Shown: positions 9,233 through 18,858, counted from the first letter of the stretch. The stretch: DNA of 64,000 nt from SMWN01 sp965261165 (GCA_965261165.1 OZ253445.1:1302001-1366000), one strand, 5' to 3'. Made by a program: numbers and translations. The notes: a model not told the origin generated them from the letters alone.

Positions 9233-10000
9233 TCAAATATCGTATGCCATTGTCAGTGGCGCGTGATCTGAAAAACGATCTTCCTTAAATATCTCAGCAC
9301 TCTCGATTTTTTCAATCATGCTCGGAGAGACTATCTGATAGTCAATACGCCAACCCACATTCTTAACCCATGACTGCCCCCTATTTGACCACCATGTGTA
9401 TTGATCTTCTTCCTGATTAACCTCACGAAAAGCATCCACCATTCCAACATCATCAAGCAGTGTATCCATCCATGCGCGCTCCTCAGGAAGGAATCCTGAG
9501 TTTTTTCTGTTTCCCTTCCAGTTTTTTAAATCGATTTCCTTATGAGCGATATTCCAATCACCACAAATAATATAATTTCTTTTCTGCCTCCTATATTTTT
9601 TCAGAACGGGCATGAATCTTTCCATGAAATCAAATTTAATATTCTGCCTTTCTTCGCTAGAAGATCCAGAAGGTAAATAAAGAGAGATAATACTTAAATC
9701 TCCGAAATCAGCCTGAATATATCTGCCTTCTGTATCTGCATGATGCCAGCCTAATTTTGTCTTGATCTCATCAGGCTGTTGCCTGCTATAAATAGCCACG
9801 CCGCTATAACCTTTTTTTTCAGCGTCGTTGAAAAATCCAAAATAACCATCGGGTGACAATATCTCTTCTAGCAATTGATGTGTTTGTGCCTTAGTTTCCT
9901 GTAGGCAGACCACATCAATATTCTGTTTTAACATCCATCCAAAGAATCCCTTCCGATGCGCTGCTCGAATACCATTGACATTCAACGTCATTATTCTCAT
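9233..10000 (-). CDS. xthA: Exodeoxyribonuclease III (AP endonuclease)
   Basis: 255 residues, normal length. All catalytic elements of the ExoIII/AP endonuclease family are visible: MRIMTLNVNGIRAAH at the start, CLQETKAQ (metal-binding Glu), CGDWNIAHKEIDL (Asp/Asn pair), GWRIDYQIVS and the terminal FSDHAPLTMAYDI with the Asp-His pair. It cleaves at abasic sites and degrades DNA 3'-5' in base-excision repair. Its position divergent from pyrE recalls crc of Pseudomonas, a nuclease-dead paralogue, but the intact active site argues for a real nuclease. Confidence 0.94.
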   Translation of the reverse strand: MRIMTLNVNGIRAAHRKGFFGWMLKQNIDVVCLQETKAQTHQLLEEILSPDGYFGFFNDAEKKGYSGVAIYSRQQPDEIKTKLGWHHADTEGRYIQADFGDLSIISLYLPSGSSSEERQNIKFDFMERFMPVLKKYRRQKRNYIICGDWNIAHKEIDLKNWKGNRKNSGFLPEERAWMDTLLDDVGMVDAFREVNQEEDQYTWWSNRGQSWVKNVGWRIDYQIVSPSMIEKIESAEIFKEDRFSDHAPLTMAYDI

Positions 10001-10101
10001 CTGCTCAGGTTCATCTATTTAGGTCTTGATTTGTTTCCAGATTCACAGTCGATGTATGATAATCAATTATTCACGACTATATTCTATAAAGAAGGCTTTT
10101 A

Positions 10102-10746
10102 ATGCAGAAATATCAACTTGAATTTATTGAATTTTCCATTCAACACAGGGCCTTATGCTTTGGTGAATTTACACTTAAATCAGGACGACTGAGTCCCTAT
10201 TTTTTCAACAGTGGCTTATTCAATGATGGTAAGGGCCTCTCCCGCCTCGGTCGTTTTTATGCAAGCTCAATCCAAGCATCTGACATTGAATATGACATGT
10301 TATTTGGCCCAGCCTATAAAGGCATCCCTCTGGCATCAGCTGTGGCTGTGGCGCTTGCAGATGACCACGACATTAATAAGCCTTACTGCTTTAATAGGAA
10401 AGAAGCAAAAGATTATGGGGAGGGAGGCACAACATTCGGTGCGCCACTCAAGGGTAAAAATTTGATCATCGATGATGTTATGTCAGCAGGCACATCAGTT
10501 AATTTATCGGTGGAAATTATTAAACAAGCTGGCGCTACCACGACAGGGATAGCCATCGCTCTTGATCGGCAAGAAAAAGGTGATGGTGAATTATCTGCAG
10601 TACAGGAAGTTGAACAACGGCACGGAATCAAGGTGGCAAGTATCATCACACTGGGAAATTTGATTGAATATCTGGAGAAAATACCCAGTATGTCCGAGAA
10701 TCTTGATAAGATTAGGCAATATGGCCAGTCGTACGGTAGCATATAG
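10102..10746 (+). CDS. pyrE: Orotate phosphoribosyltransferase
   Basis: 214 residues. It transfers phosphoribosyl from PRPP to orotate in pyrimidine synthesis. The PRPP-binding motif is LIIDDVMSAGTSVN (about residues 120-133), preceded by the flexible-loop region FNRKEAKDYGEGG and, N-terminally, FTLKSGRLSPYFFNSGLF. All are standard for bacterial PyrE. The gene is divergent from xthA; the roughly 100-bp gap must hold both promoters. Confidence 0.96.
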   Translation: MQKYQLEFIEFSIQHRALCFGEFTLKSGRLSPYFFNSGLFNDGKGLSRLGRFYASSIQASDIEYDMLFGPAYKGIPLASAVAVALADDHDINKPYCFNRKEAKDYGEGGTTFGAPLKGKNLIIDDVMSAGTSVNLSVEIIKQAGATTTGIAIALDRQEKGDGELSAVQEVEQRHGIKVASIITLGNLIEYLEKIPSMSENLDKIRQYGQSYGSI

Positions 10747-10802
10747 CATCGTGGTGTTACTGGAAACCAATCATTCAATCTAATAAAACACAGGTGTAAA
10801 GT

Positions 10803-11453
10803 ATGATCATTTCAAAACGATCCTTATTAACCGCAATAGCCGTGACTTCGGTAAGCGCGAGCCTGATTTTGGTGTCCACATCTGTCCATGCACGTATCAA
10901 ATGCTGGAAAAACAGTGATGGTGTCAGGGAGTGTGGTAAAACTATTCCCCCTGAATACTCGCAACAAGGCTATGAAGAAGTTAGCGGCCAAGGCATTACC
11001 GTAGAGAAAATAGAAAGGGCACCAACCGAAGAAGAAAGACAGGAAGAAAAAAGATTGGCTGCTATTCAGCAAGCAAAAGAAGCTGAAAAAGCCGAAAAGG
11101 TTGCCCAAGATAAAGCCCTCTTGGATACTTACACCAATACAGATGATATTCAGATGGCAGGTGATGGAAAAGTTGCCGTGCTTGAATCAACAATCAATCT
11201 GGCAGAGAGACGCAATCAGAAAATTCAGGTTACTCTGGATAAACGTACAGCCGTCGCCGTCGCCGCCGAACTTGCAGGCAAACAACCAGCGGAGGGTCTA
11301 CTTGAGGATATAGAGTCACTACAAAGACAAATCAGAAATAACGATAAATTTATTGCAGATAAGCGCGAGGAACAAGAAAATATTAAGAAAAAATATGCAG
11401 AGAAAATTGAACGTTTTGAGCAACTAACTCAAATAAAAATAAGCGATACCTAG
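10803..11453 (+). CDS. Secreted coiled-coil protein with DUF4124-like start, function unknown
   Basis: 216 residues. The N-terminus is a signal peptide (hydrophobic residues about 8-28, cleavage likely after VHA). The mature start CWKNSDGVRECGKTIPPEYS resembles DUF4124-type segments, which usually begin with a short 'cross-linked Tyr/Trp plus DG' motif. Residues about 75-110 and 150-210 are charged, Glu/Lys/Gln-rich coiled coil. It follows pyrE by 56 bp on the same strand and may be co-transcribed. I cannot assign a function. Confidence 0.75.
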   Translation: MIISKRSLLTAIAVTSVSASLILVSTSVHARIKCWKNSDGVRECGKTIPPEYSQQGYEEVSGQGITVEKIERAPTEEERQEEKRLAAIQQAKEAEKAEKVAQDKALLDTYTNTDDIQMAGDGKVAVLESTINLAERRNQKIQVTLDKRTAVAVAAELAGKQPAEGLLEDIESLQRQIRNNDKFIADKREEQENIKKKYAEKIERFEQLTQIKISDT

Positions 11454-11472
11454 TATACCTATCACCGGAGAA

Positions 11473-12063
11473 TTATTTAAATAACCCACGCCGTAAAGTC
11501 CGCCATTGTTCCTGATGATGTGTGCTTGGTTTTTTACTGAATGATGTTCGGACAAACTGACTCATCTTGCCCTCAATATAGGCCTGCATCTGATTTGCCC
11601 CTAAATCTATTGACCCTACAAGTTGCGCACTATCCTCTAGATTGGTTTCCCTTAAGACTTGCTTAAACTGGGTTTCAAGACGTTCAAAGAATTGCGTTAC
11701 TCGTCCTCGCAATCGTTCGTCTTCCCCAACCAAAGCATCACCAACTAACACACGGGTGATGCCAGGGTTACGCTCGGAGAAACCTAACAGCAGTTGTACG
11801 ATTTTTTCACAGCGCGTAATGACATCCTTTTCCTGCGCGAGAATACTATTTATCAATCCGAAAACTGATTTTTCGGAGAAATCTATTAAAGCCTCAAACA
11901 TTTTGGCCTTACTGGCAAAATGTCTATACAGAGCGGCCTCTGAAACACCCACTGCCTTGGCCAAGCCTGCCGTCGTGATCCGTGTGCCAGGGTTTTCTTC
12001 TAGCTGCAATGCAAAAATTTCCAGTATTTGTTGTTTCCTGTTATGTCGGTTGGTTTCGCCCAT
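11473..12063 (-). CDS. slmA: Nucleoid occlusion factor SlmA (TetR family)
   Basis: 196 residues. The N-terminal TetR-type helix-turn-helix reads RITTAGLAKAVGVSEAALYR followed by HFASKAKMFEALI, as in SlmA. SlmA binds DNA sites spread over the chromosome and blocks FtsZ ring assembly over the nucleoid. The C-terminal part is all helical, with QMQAYIEGKMSQFVRTSF characteristic of the family. It lies next to argB as in many gammaproteobacteria, where slmA is found near dut, coaBC and pyrE. Confidence 0.93.
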   Translation of the reverse strand: MGETNRHNRKQQILEIFALQLEENPGTRITTAGLAKAVGVSEAALYRHFASKAKMFEALIDFSEKSVFGLINSILAQEKDVITRCEKIVQLLLGFSERNPGITRVLVGDALVGEDERLRGRVTQFFERLETQFKQVLRETNLEDSAQLVGSIDLGANQMQAYIEGKMSQFVRTSFSKKPSTHHQEQWRTLRRGLFK

Positions 12064-12083
12064 TTCTTTCAGTTAACTGTCTA

Positions 12084-12980
12084 TCAGCTCTTGATGGCAC
12101 TACGACCATCAATCAGCGTGCCTACACCCTGATCCGTAAATATTTCAAGTAAAACAGCATGCTCAACCCTGCCATCAATGATATGGGCAGTCTTGACCCC
12201 ACTATTAACTGCATCCAGTGCAGCATGAATCTTAGGTAACATGCCGCTGTGAATTACGCCCTCATCAACCAGCTTGCCCACATCACTAGTAGACAGGCCA
12301 GTGAGAACCTTTCCATCCGCATCCATTAGGCCGGCTGCATTTGTCAGCATGATTAATTTTTCCGCGGTCAGTATTTCAGCCATTTTTCCAGCCACAAGGT
12401 CCGCATTGATATTGTAGGACTGACCATCTTTGCCAACCCCAATCGGCGCTATTACTGGAATAAAATCACTGCGAACCAACATATCAATGATCGAAGTATT
12501 AATACTTTCAACTTCACCCACATGACCAATATCAATAATTTCAGGGACAGCCTGTTTAAGAACCATCTTTTTCGCATGAATCAGATCACCATCTTTTCCC
12601 GTCAGACCGACAGCCGAACCACCATTGCGATTAATCAGATTAACAATCTCCTTATTGACCTGACCTCCCAGAACCATTTCAACAACATCCATAGTTTCAC
12701 TATCAGTCACTCGCACACCTTCAACAAACTTGGATTCCTTGCCTATTCGTGAAAGCAGATTACCTATCTGCGGTCCACCACCGTGCGCAACCACAGGATT
12801 CATTCCTACAGATTTCATCAACACGACATCACGTGCAAATCCATTTTTAAGCTGATCATCAACCATAGCGTTGCCGCCATACTTGATCACGATAGTCTTG
12901 CCACTAAAGCGTTGTATATAAGGCAAGGCCTCGGTCAGGATATTTGCTATCGCTGCCGCATTATTTAACTCTGATATCAT
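12084..12980 (-). CDS. argB: Acetylglutamate kinase
   Basis: 298 residues. It phosphorylates N-acetylglutamate in arginine synthesis. Visible motifs are TIVIKYGGNAM (phosphate loop), PVVAHGGGPQIG (substrate and ATP site), NINADLVAGKMAEIL and MLPKIHAALDAV, all typical of the amino-acid kinase fold. The N-terminal extension with ALPYIQRFSGK is that of the arginine-sensitive (hexameric) type, so feedback inhibition by arginine is plausible. It sits between algC and slmA on the same strand. Confidence 0.96.
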   Translation of the reverse strand: MISELNNAAAIANILTEALPYIQRFSGKTIVIKYGGNAMVDDQLKNGFARDVVLMKSVGMNPVVAHGGGPQIGNLLSRIGKESKFVEGVRVTDSETMDVVEMVLGGQVNKEIVNLINRNGGSAVGLTGKDGDLIHAKKMVLKQAVPEIIDIGHVGEVESINTSIIDMLVRSDFIPVIAPIGVGKDGQSYNINADLVAGKMAEILTAEKLIMLTNAAGLMDADGKVLTGLSTSDVGKLVDEGVIHSGMLPKIHAALDAVNSGVKTAHIIDGRVEHAVLLEIFTDQGVGTLIDGRSAIKS

Positions 12981-13063
12981 GACTCTCTCTTGACAAACCT
13001 GTCTGTGAATACCTGATCTGTAGTTAAGCTCAGCCTGAGCCTAGCCACTAAGGATGCAGCCTA

Positions 13064-14812
13064 TCAAAATGGTAGCTTCAAGTCCGCTGAAACTGATTGT
13101 AATAAATCACGAAACTCTCCCTGTATTCTTTCCAGTACTTCTTTGCTTTCCGCTTCAAATCTGGCGATAAGAAACGGGCTTGTGTTTGATGGCCTGACTA
13201 GTCCCCAGCCATCTGAGAAATCGACACGCAATCCGTCAATATCTATTATCTCTGCACCTGTGAATGTCATTTTATCTTTCATCATCTGCATAACTTTTTC
13301 ATGATGCTTTTCTGCCAGGGAAATACGAAGTTCAGGTGTCGATACCCCATCGGGTAAAACAGCAAAAGTTTCGGCAGGAGTAGTTTTACTGTTTGTTAAT
13401 ATCTCCAGAACCCTAGCACCAGCATACAATGCGTCATCAAAGCCGTACCAACGCTCCTTGAAAAAGATATGCCCGCTCATTTCGCCGGCCAATGGCGCAC
13501 CAACTTCTTTCATTTTCGACTTGATCAGTGAATGCCCTGTTTTCCACATCAATGGCTTGCCGCCACTGGATTCAATAACGGCCTTGAGATGGAGACTGCA
13601 TTTAACATCAAAGATTATTGATGCGCCCTGATTTCTTGATAAAACATCCTTGGCAAATAACATCATCTGTCTGTCTGGCCAGATAATATTTCCCTCGCCA
13701 TCAACGATGCCCAGACGATCGCCATCACCGTCAAACGCAAAGCCTATATCGGCATGCTTCTCTTTGACTGTTTCTATCAGAGATTGCAAATTCTCTGGCT
13801 GACTGGGGTCAGGCTGATGATTGGGGAAATTGCCATCAATATCACAAAATAGCTCTATGACATCGTGCCCCATAGCCCGATAAAGTTGAGGCGCCAACTG
13901 ACCAGCGACGCCATTGCCGCAATCTACAACAATTTTGAACGCGCCATCCAGTGCAACAGGAATATCATCAGTGATTCGCCTTAAATAGTCAGCGCTGATA
14001 TTTGCCGCTTGCAAACTACCTTGACCTTCGGACATTTCATTGTTCGTGATTCGGTCACGAAGTGCCACAATAGCATCACCTGACAAAGTCTCGCCATCAA
14101 GCACTATCTTTAAACCATTATATTCAGGCCCATTATGACTCCCTGTCAGCATTACTCCGCTGTTGGTTTCCAGATGGTGTGTCGCAAAATATAAGACCGG
14201 CGTTGGCACCATGCCGATATTGATGACATCTCGTCCCGAAGCTTGCAATCCTTCTATCAGGGCATCACCAAGCTTAGGACTACTGGTTCGTCCGTCCAAC
14301 GCAACAACGATACCCTGCTGCCCACGTTCGTAAGCTTCACTGCCTATCGCCCGCCCAATCTCCCGAACGACGGAAGCAGATAAATTTTCACTGGCGATGC
14401 CACGTATATCGTAGGCTCGAAAAATTTCTGGTGAAACTTCAACATCCGCGGGTGATGCAGTTTCTGCTGGAGATAGTGCCGAGCTTTCTTTCAGAGTAAT
14501 ATCAACTTCAGTGATGGCTTCATCGCTTACAACGGCCTGTTGCGGTATAGCTGTAGGCTCAGAATGCTGAATAACCGGTCGCTCGGTTAGTGATAAATCT
14601 GGCATCAGGTCTTCAAGCCATGGATGCTCTCCATTCATGATAGACTTAGCGGCACCTTGGTAAATAACCTCCTCTTCTGACTTGTCCCCCGAAGAGCCTT
14701 CGCCTAATTTACCTAACGCTGAACCCTGTCCTGAGATTGGCGATTCCCTCCGGTAAAAAGCAAATCCACCTACACCTGCCAGAACCAGTAAAATCAAAAT
14801 TATTAATTCCAC
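13064..14812 (-). CDS. algC: Phosphomannomutase/phosphoglucomutase with N-terminal membrane anchor
   Basis: 582 residues. The C-terminal 450 residues form the alpha-D-phosphohexomutase enzyme: start IFRAYDIRGIA, the phosphoserine loop GVMLTGSHNGPEYNG, the metal loop FAFDGDGDRLG, the sugar loop GEMSGHIFFKERW, and the phosphate-binding loop RPSNTSPFLIARFEAE. It interconverts mannose or glucose 1- and 6-phosphates for surface polysaccharide. The first 130 residues are unusual for the classical enzyme: a membrane segment (about 3-20) followed by a long linker rich in Glu, Ser and Pro. A second membrane gene lies 24 bp upstream. Confidence 0.92.
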   Translation of the reverse strand: MELIILILLVLAGVGGFAFYRRESPISGQGSALGKLGEGSSGDKSEEEVIYQGAAKSIMNGEHPWLEDLMPDLSLTERPVIQHSEPTAIPQQAVVSDEAITEVDITLKESSALSPAETASPADVEVSPEIFRAYDIRGIASENLSASVVREIGRAIGSEAYERGQQGIVVALDGRTSSPKLGDALIEGLQASGRDVINIGMVPTPVLYFATHHLETNSGVMLTGSHNGPEYNGLKIVLDGETLSGDAIVALRDRITNNEMSEGQGSLQAANISADYLRRITDDIPVALDGAFKIVVDCGNGVAGQLAPQLYRAMGHDVIELFCDIDGNFPNHQPDPSQPENLQSLIETVKEKHADIGFAFDGDGDRLGIVDGEGNIIWPDRQMMLFAKDVLSRNQGASIIFDVKCSLHLKAVIESSGGKPLMWKTGHSLIKSKMKEVGAPLAGEMSGHIFFKERWYGFDDALYAGARVLEILTNSKTTPAETFAVLPDGVSTPELRISLAEKHHEKVMQMMKDKMTFTGAEIIDIDGLRVDFSDGWGLVRPSNTSPFLIARFEAESKEVLERIQGEFRDLLQSVSADLKLPF

Positions 14813-14836
14813 GTCAGAATCTCCTTCCGTCTGTAG

Positions 14837-15589
14837 TCACTCTATCCCTAATGATGATTCATTCCAACTGAGCGCAGTCCATTTCGTGCCATCAATACCA
14901 ACAAAACTAGGCAGGCCTTTGCGAAACTTTGCATGGCCAACATTGCCTAGGACAATTGCCCCTTGCCGTATCTCAATATACGTCCCTGCGAAATCAAATG
15001 TTGATATTGCGGGTTCGATTACTGACAGAGGAACGCTCAGGAGTAATAAGCCAAGTAAGTTACTATCTGTGTCCAGAACACGGCTTACCAACGCGATATG
15101 AATGTCATCACCAGAAAAACTATGCACTTCTACAACAATATTATCATCGGCTTTTTCTGCCCTTTCCAACAAATTAACAGAAGCAAAACTCAATGGCGGT
15201 TTCGCTTCTTTGTCAATTCCGTACTGTCCAGGAAGGAGTAATCTCAATTTCAAAGCAGAGTCGAATACTGTCATTTTCTGTTCACCCTCACTTTCAAGGG
15301 CAACGCTATCAGCCTCAATAAAAAGCGCCTTCACAGATTCATCCTCTGCCAAAGTATCTAGTTGTTTTTGAATAAGACCAATTGAATCTATTACGGCTGT
15401 TGCCACCTTTACTGAGACCTCTCGCAGAACGTTTTGTGTTTCCTTTTCTGTCTTTTTAGAGATATGCTGAACAGCGAATTTACCGCCAATGATGACCAGC
15501 AGCAAAACAACAACGCCCGCGCTAGTAATTGCGGCATTATGCACCGTGCTTCGCTTATACTTCCTGCCTGTTACAGGGTTCGCCAACAT
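14837..15589 (-). CDS. Membrane protein with extracytoplasmic domain, likely AlgC partner
   Basis: 250 residues. One transmembrane helix (about residues 21-44) follows a short basic cytoplasmic tail (TGRKYKRSTVHN), leaving about 200 residues outside the cytoplasm. That part begins with a helical region (KKTEKETQNVLREVSVKVAT) and continues as a mixed alpha/beta domain like those of sensory or chemoreceptor ectodomains. In several gammaproteobacteria a similar membrane region is fused to the N-terminus of AlgC; here it is a separate gene 24 bp upstream of algC and co-directional. Role inferred from context only. Confidence 0.6.
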   Translation of the reverse strand: MLANPVTGRKYKRSTVHNAAITSAGVVVLLLVIIGGKFAVQHISKKTEKETQNVLREVSVKVATAVIDSIGLIQKQLDTLAEDESVKALFIEADSVALESEGEQKMTVFDSALKLRLLLPGQYGIDKEAKPPLSFASVNLLERAEKADDNIVVEVHSFSGDDIHIALVSRVLDTDSNLLGLLLLSVPLSVIEPAISTFDFAGTYIEIRQGAIVLGNVGHAKFRKGLPSFVGIDGTKWTALSWNESSLGIE

Positions 15590-15620
15590 AAGCTTACTCT
15601 CCCAACAGATTTTAAATTAA

Positions 15621-15862
15621 GGGGCATCCCAAATAACTAATTCAAATACTCTCTTACCCATTAGTTTTGATTGTAATAATTGAAACATGGCCACTATTGC
15701 CAGAACGTCACTCATAAACCCCTTCAAAAACAGCCCAAAATGCGCCTCGGGCACGCCATTGAATCTTCGCAGATGGCGTTGAATGTGATCTCTGGTATTG
15801 GCAAAGTGTTTGCAGTGATTGATGTATCGCCCACATCTGGTGCATTGTAACCTCTCCAGCAA
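15621..15862 (-). pseudogene. IS1595-family transposase remnant
   Basis: The decayed minus-strand frame keeps HLRRFNGVPEAHFGLFLKG, which matches RHMRKFNGVPKTHFGLFLKE of the intact IS1595-family transposase at 24322-24987. The outer edge GGGGCATCCCAAATAACT resembles that element's terminal repeat. Only the N-terminal zinc-ribbon trace (CTRCGRYINHC) and the C-terminal tail remain; the DDE core is deleted. Confidence 0.7.
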
Positions 15863-15910
15863 TCAGAACAAACGGTATGTTTATGAGTCCAACGCATATT
15901 GTACTTCCTG

Positions 15911-15932
15911 CGCGGCTAAAGCCGCACTTCCG
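15911..15932. repeat. Dispersed palindromic fragment (family D hairpin)
   Basis: CGCGGCTAAAGCCGCACTTCCG contains the inverted repeat GCGGCT/AGCCGC. The same sequence with one or two changes occurs in the family D element (52877-52996) and in the solo end at 50719-50766. The remaining roughly 200 bp up to dut shows no convincing gene. Confidence 0.5.
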
Positions 15933-16139
15933 ATGATTTTAACATGCTTAAAAGGTTTTGATATGGACGCAGGATACTAAAGCCGAGACCGTAGAGTTTA
16001 AAGACAGAAATCGTGGAAGTGCAATATCTTTCTGCACTTATACAGGGGACTGTCCGCGCTCAAGATCGCTACAGCCCCTTAGATTCTGCCTGGTTCAATG
16101 CTTTTGGGTTAATTTATACTCAAATTATTTTCTTTAGGA

Positions 16140-16598
16140 TTATGCTTGAACGCCTGTATGGCCAAAGCCGCATTCACCTCGATGGCTTGCGTCAAATTCA
16201 TCAACGATTTCAAATGCTGCCTGAACCACTGGCAAAAATACCATTTGTGCTATCCGGTCGCCAGGATTCATCGTAAAGGATTCATGTCCACGGTTCCAAC
16301 AGGAAATATAGACCTGACCTTGATAATCTGAATCTATCAGACCCAGCAGATTGCCTAAAACAATACCTTTTTTGTGCCCAAGTCCGGAACGAGGCAATAA
16401 CACAGCTGCCAGTCCGGTATCCTTAACATGAATGGCAAAACCCGTGGGGATTAAAGTCGTTTCTCCAGGTTTGAGTTCAAGTGGCTCATCAATACAGGCA
16501 CTAATATCCATCCCTGCCGAGCCTAGTGTTGCATACTCTGGTAATGGGAATCCATTACCGAGTCTTTTATCAATGCATTTCAGTTGAATTTTTTTCAT
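16140..16598 (-). CDS. dut: Deoxyuridine 5'-triphosphate nucleotidohydrolase (dUTPase)
   Basis: About 152 residues from the ATG at 16598 (MKKIQLKCIDKR); an upstream ATG would add five residues. It hydrolyses dUTP to dUMP, protecting DNA from uracil and feeding dTMP synthesis. Motifs 1-5 of trimeric dUTPases are present: GSAGMDISAC, LLPRSGLGHKKG, GLIDSDYQGQVYIS, PGDRIAQMVF and the P-loop-like tail RGECGFGHTG (a Cys replaces the usual Gly). The start overlaps the end of coaBC by 29 bp, as in many gammaproteobacteria. Confidence 0.94.
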   Translation of the reverse strand: MKKIQLKCIDKRLGNGFPLPEYATLGSAGMDISACIDEPLELKPGETTLIPTGFAIHVKDTGLAAVLLPRSGLGHKKGIVLGNLLGLIDSDYQGQVYISCWNRGHESFTMNPGDRIAQMVFLPVVQAAFEIVDEFDASHRGECGFGHTGVQA

Positions 16599-17826
16599 GG
16601 TAGTGACTTGCAATTACCTTTATTAATTGACGTGCGAGTTTTTCCTTGGGTGCTCGTTTCAAGGTCTGATGTTTCAAGACTGGATTTTTCTGGGTTTGAT
16701 CTACAACCTGCCAAAAAACCTGTAGTTCGCTTTCATCCGCATTGAATCCAAGCCCTTCACCCACCTGATTCGCCGCAATCATATCTAACTTCTTGTTTCG
16801 GAGCTTCATCTGAGCGTTATCCAGCAAGTTTTTGGCTTCGGTTTCGGCGGCAAAACCTACCGTAAATGGTGCCTGAGGCAAGCTGGCAACCTCCGCCAGA
16901 ATGTCAGGATTCTTTTGCAGCGACAGACTGAGAAATTCAGATTTCTTTTTAATCTTTTGCATGGCAACGTCAACGCATTTGTAATCCACAACTGCGGCTA
17001 CAGCGACAAAAATATCAAACTTAATAATACCTGACATCACGGCATCGTGCATCTGATCAGCGGTGTCTACATTGATATGACCAACTTGCTTTGGCGGCTT
17101 AATAACGACTGGGCCAGAGACTAATGTCACATTAGCCCCCGCCTCAGCCGCCGCCCTAGCAACCGCATAACCCATCCGTCCCGAACTGTGATTGGAGATA
17201 TAGCGAACTGGGTCAATCGCTTCGCGAGTCGGGCCTGCCGTCACCATTATTTTCAAATCGGCTAACAAGCCAGTAGAAAAAAACTTGCCTGTCTCTGCCA
17301 TTAGTTGTTCTGGCTCCAACATCCTGCCAGGACCAACATCTCCACATGCCTGAAGACCTTCAGCTGGTTCAGCTATTTTTAGTCCTCGCTGGTGCAGCAT
17401 TTTAATATTTGCCTGTGTGGCCGTATCTATCCACATTTCTTGATTCATGGCTGGTGCAATTACCACAGGCGAAGTGGCTGCCAGACACAGCGCACTTAAC
17501 AGATCATCTGCCAATCCATGTGCTAAGCGAGCAATGAAATTAGCACTGGCTGGCGCAACCAGAACAATATCACCCCATCGCGCCAATTCAATATGATCTA
17601 TGCCAGTTTTATCTGTATGAGCGAGTAATTCTGTATGCACCTCACGACCTGATAAAGCTTGCATCGTTAATGGCGTGATGAACTCACAAGCACCTCGCGT
17701 CATCACAACACGCACTTCAGCGCCTTGTTCTAGCAAACCCCTAACCAGTTCTGCGCTCTTGTACGCAGCAATCCCACCGGACACTCCCAGCAGCACTTTT
17801 TTATTTGTTAAATTATTTATCAACAT
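16570..17826 (-). CDS. coaBC: Bifunctional phosphopantothenoylcysteine decarboxylase/synthetase
   Basis: About 418 residues from the ATG at 17826; a TTG five codons upstream is possible. The N-terminal CoaC half has LLGVSGGIAAYKSAEL, the catalytic His in GIDHIELARW, the APASANFIARLAHG flavin region, PAMNQEMW and the essential Cys in LQACGDVGPGRML. The C-terminal CoaB half has MVTAGPTREAIDPVRYISN and SSGRMGYAVA, binding CTP and phosphopantothenate. It makes 4'-phosphopantetheine for coenzyme A. Confidence 0.95.
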   Translation of the reverse strand: MLINNLTNKKVLLGVSGGIAAYKSAELVRGLLEQGAEVRVVMTRGACEFITPLTMQALSGREVHTELLAHTDKTGIDHIELARWGDIVLVAPASANFIARLAHGLADDLLSALCLAATSPVVIAPAMNQEMWIDTATQANIKMLHQRGLKIAEPAEGLQACGDVGPGRMLEPEQLMAETGKFFSTGLLADLKIMVTAGPTREAIDPVRYISNHSSGRMGYAVARAAAEAGANVTLVSGPVVIKPPKQVGHINVDTADQMHDAVMSGIIKFDIFVAVAAVVDYKCVDVAMQKIKKKSEFLSLSLQKNPDILAEVASLPQAPFTVGFAAETEAKNLLDNAQMKLRNKKLDMIAANQVGEGLGFNADESELQVFWQVVDQTQKNPVLKHQTLKRAPKEKLARQLIKVIASHYHEKNSTEMH

Positions 17827-18086
17827 TATTGTATTACTCAAGTGATGCTCTGATTAAAACGGACAATATCTCAATCGGAAAAATGTTAACAACATTTTTT
17901 TAGTGGGACCTTCCCTAAAATATGCGGATTTTACCCTATCGTATCCGAATCCGCATTTTTGCTACAATGGATTCTCAAAATTAATAGAACTCTTGCAATT
18001 AAGCAGGACTCCAAACAGTGAACAGAAAATCGCCATAATAAAGGAATGTTTTACCACACGCATAATCTAACAGGGAGGTGACCAGT

Positions 18087-18758
18087 ATGCCTATATCCGA
18101 TTGGCCAAAACAAGAAAGGCCCCGTGAAAAACTTTTAGCAAAAGGCGCTGCAAGCCTTTCTGATGTGGAATTACTTGCCATCTTCCTGCGTACAGGTCGA
18201 CGGGGGAAAACAGCCCTCGATCTGTCCCGCGACTTATTGACAAAATTTGATGGCCTAAGAGACATGATAGAAGCTGATCCCAACACATTCTGTCAAATCA
18301 AAGGCTTGGGGCTAGCAAAATACAGCCAAATACAGGCCGCCATTGAACTGGGGAAGCGTTACCTGCAAGAAGAGCTGGGTAAAAAGGACGTGCTCAGCAA
18401 CCTAAACGATACAAAAGACTTTCTGATAGCCAAGTTACGTGCTTACCCACATGAAGTATTTGCCTGTCTTTTTCTGGATAATCGGCACCAGATTATCAGT
18501 TTTGACGAGATGTTTAAGGGCACTATAGACGGTGCCAGCGTTTATCCACGAGAAGTAGTCAAACAAGCCCTAGCAAGGAATGCGGCAGCAGTAATCTTCG
18601 CGCACAACCATCCTTCTGGCATCGCCGAACCCAGTCTGGCCGATAAGAATATTACTTGGCGTTTACAAGATGCCTTGAAATTGGTCGATATACGCGTGCT
18701 TGACCATTTTATTATTGGCGATACTGCGGTCTCTTTTGCCGAGCTAGGCCTGTTATAG
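18087..18758 (+). CDS. radC: RadC family protein (JAMM domain)
   Basis: About 223 residues. The ATG at 18087 is preferred over the GTG at 18078 because GGGAGG (18073-18078) sits 8 bases before it. The N-terminal part has helix-hairpin-helix-like segments (LRTGRRGKTALDLSRDLL and IKGLGLAKYSQIQAA). The C-terminal JAMM/MPN+ metal motif is complete: IFAHNHPSGIAEPSLADKN. Despite its name RadC has no proven DNA repair role. It is divergent from coaBC, the usual arrangement, and precedes rpmB-rpmG. Confidence 0.93.
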   Translation: MPISDWPKQERPREKLLAKGAASLSDVELLAIFLRTGRRGKTALDLSRDLLTKFDGLRDMIEADPNTFCQIKGLGLAKYSQIQAAIELGKRYLQEELGKKDVLSNLNDTKDFLIAKLRAYPHEVFACLFLDNRHQIISFDEMFKGTIDGASVYPREVVKQALARNAAAVIFAHNHPSGIAEPSLADKNITWRLQDALKLVDIRVLDHFIIGDTAVSFAELGLL

Positions 18759-18858
18759 GCCAAGCATATAGACTAGAATCATGGGCTCCCGCCATAAAAA
18801 ATGAACATAGGGAGAATAATAAGCATAGAGAAATGAACTGAAAAATTTCGGCGAAGAC

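Noticed and set aside
11642..12076. 144-codon frame opposite slmA
   Set aside because: Antisense shadow of a well-conserved gene.
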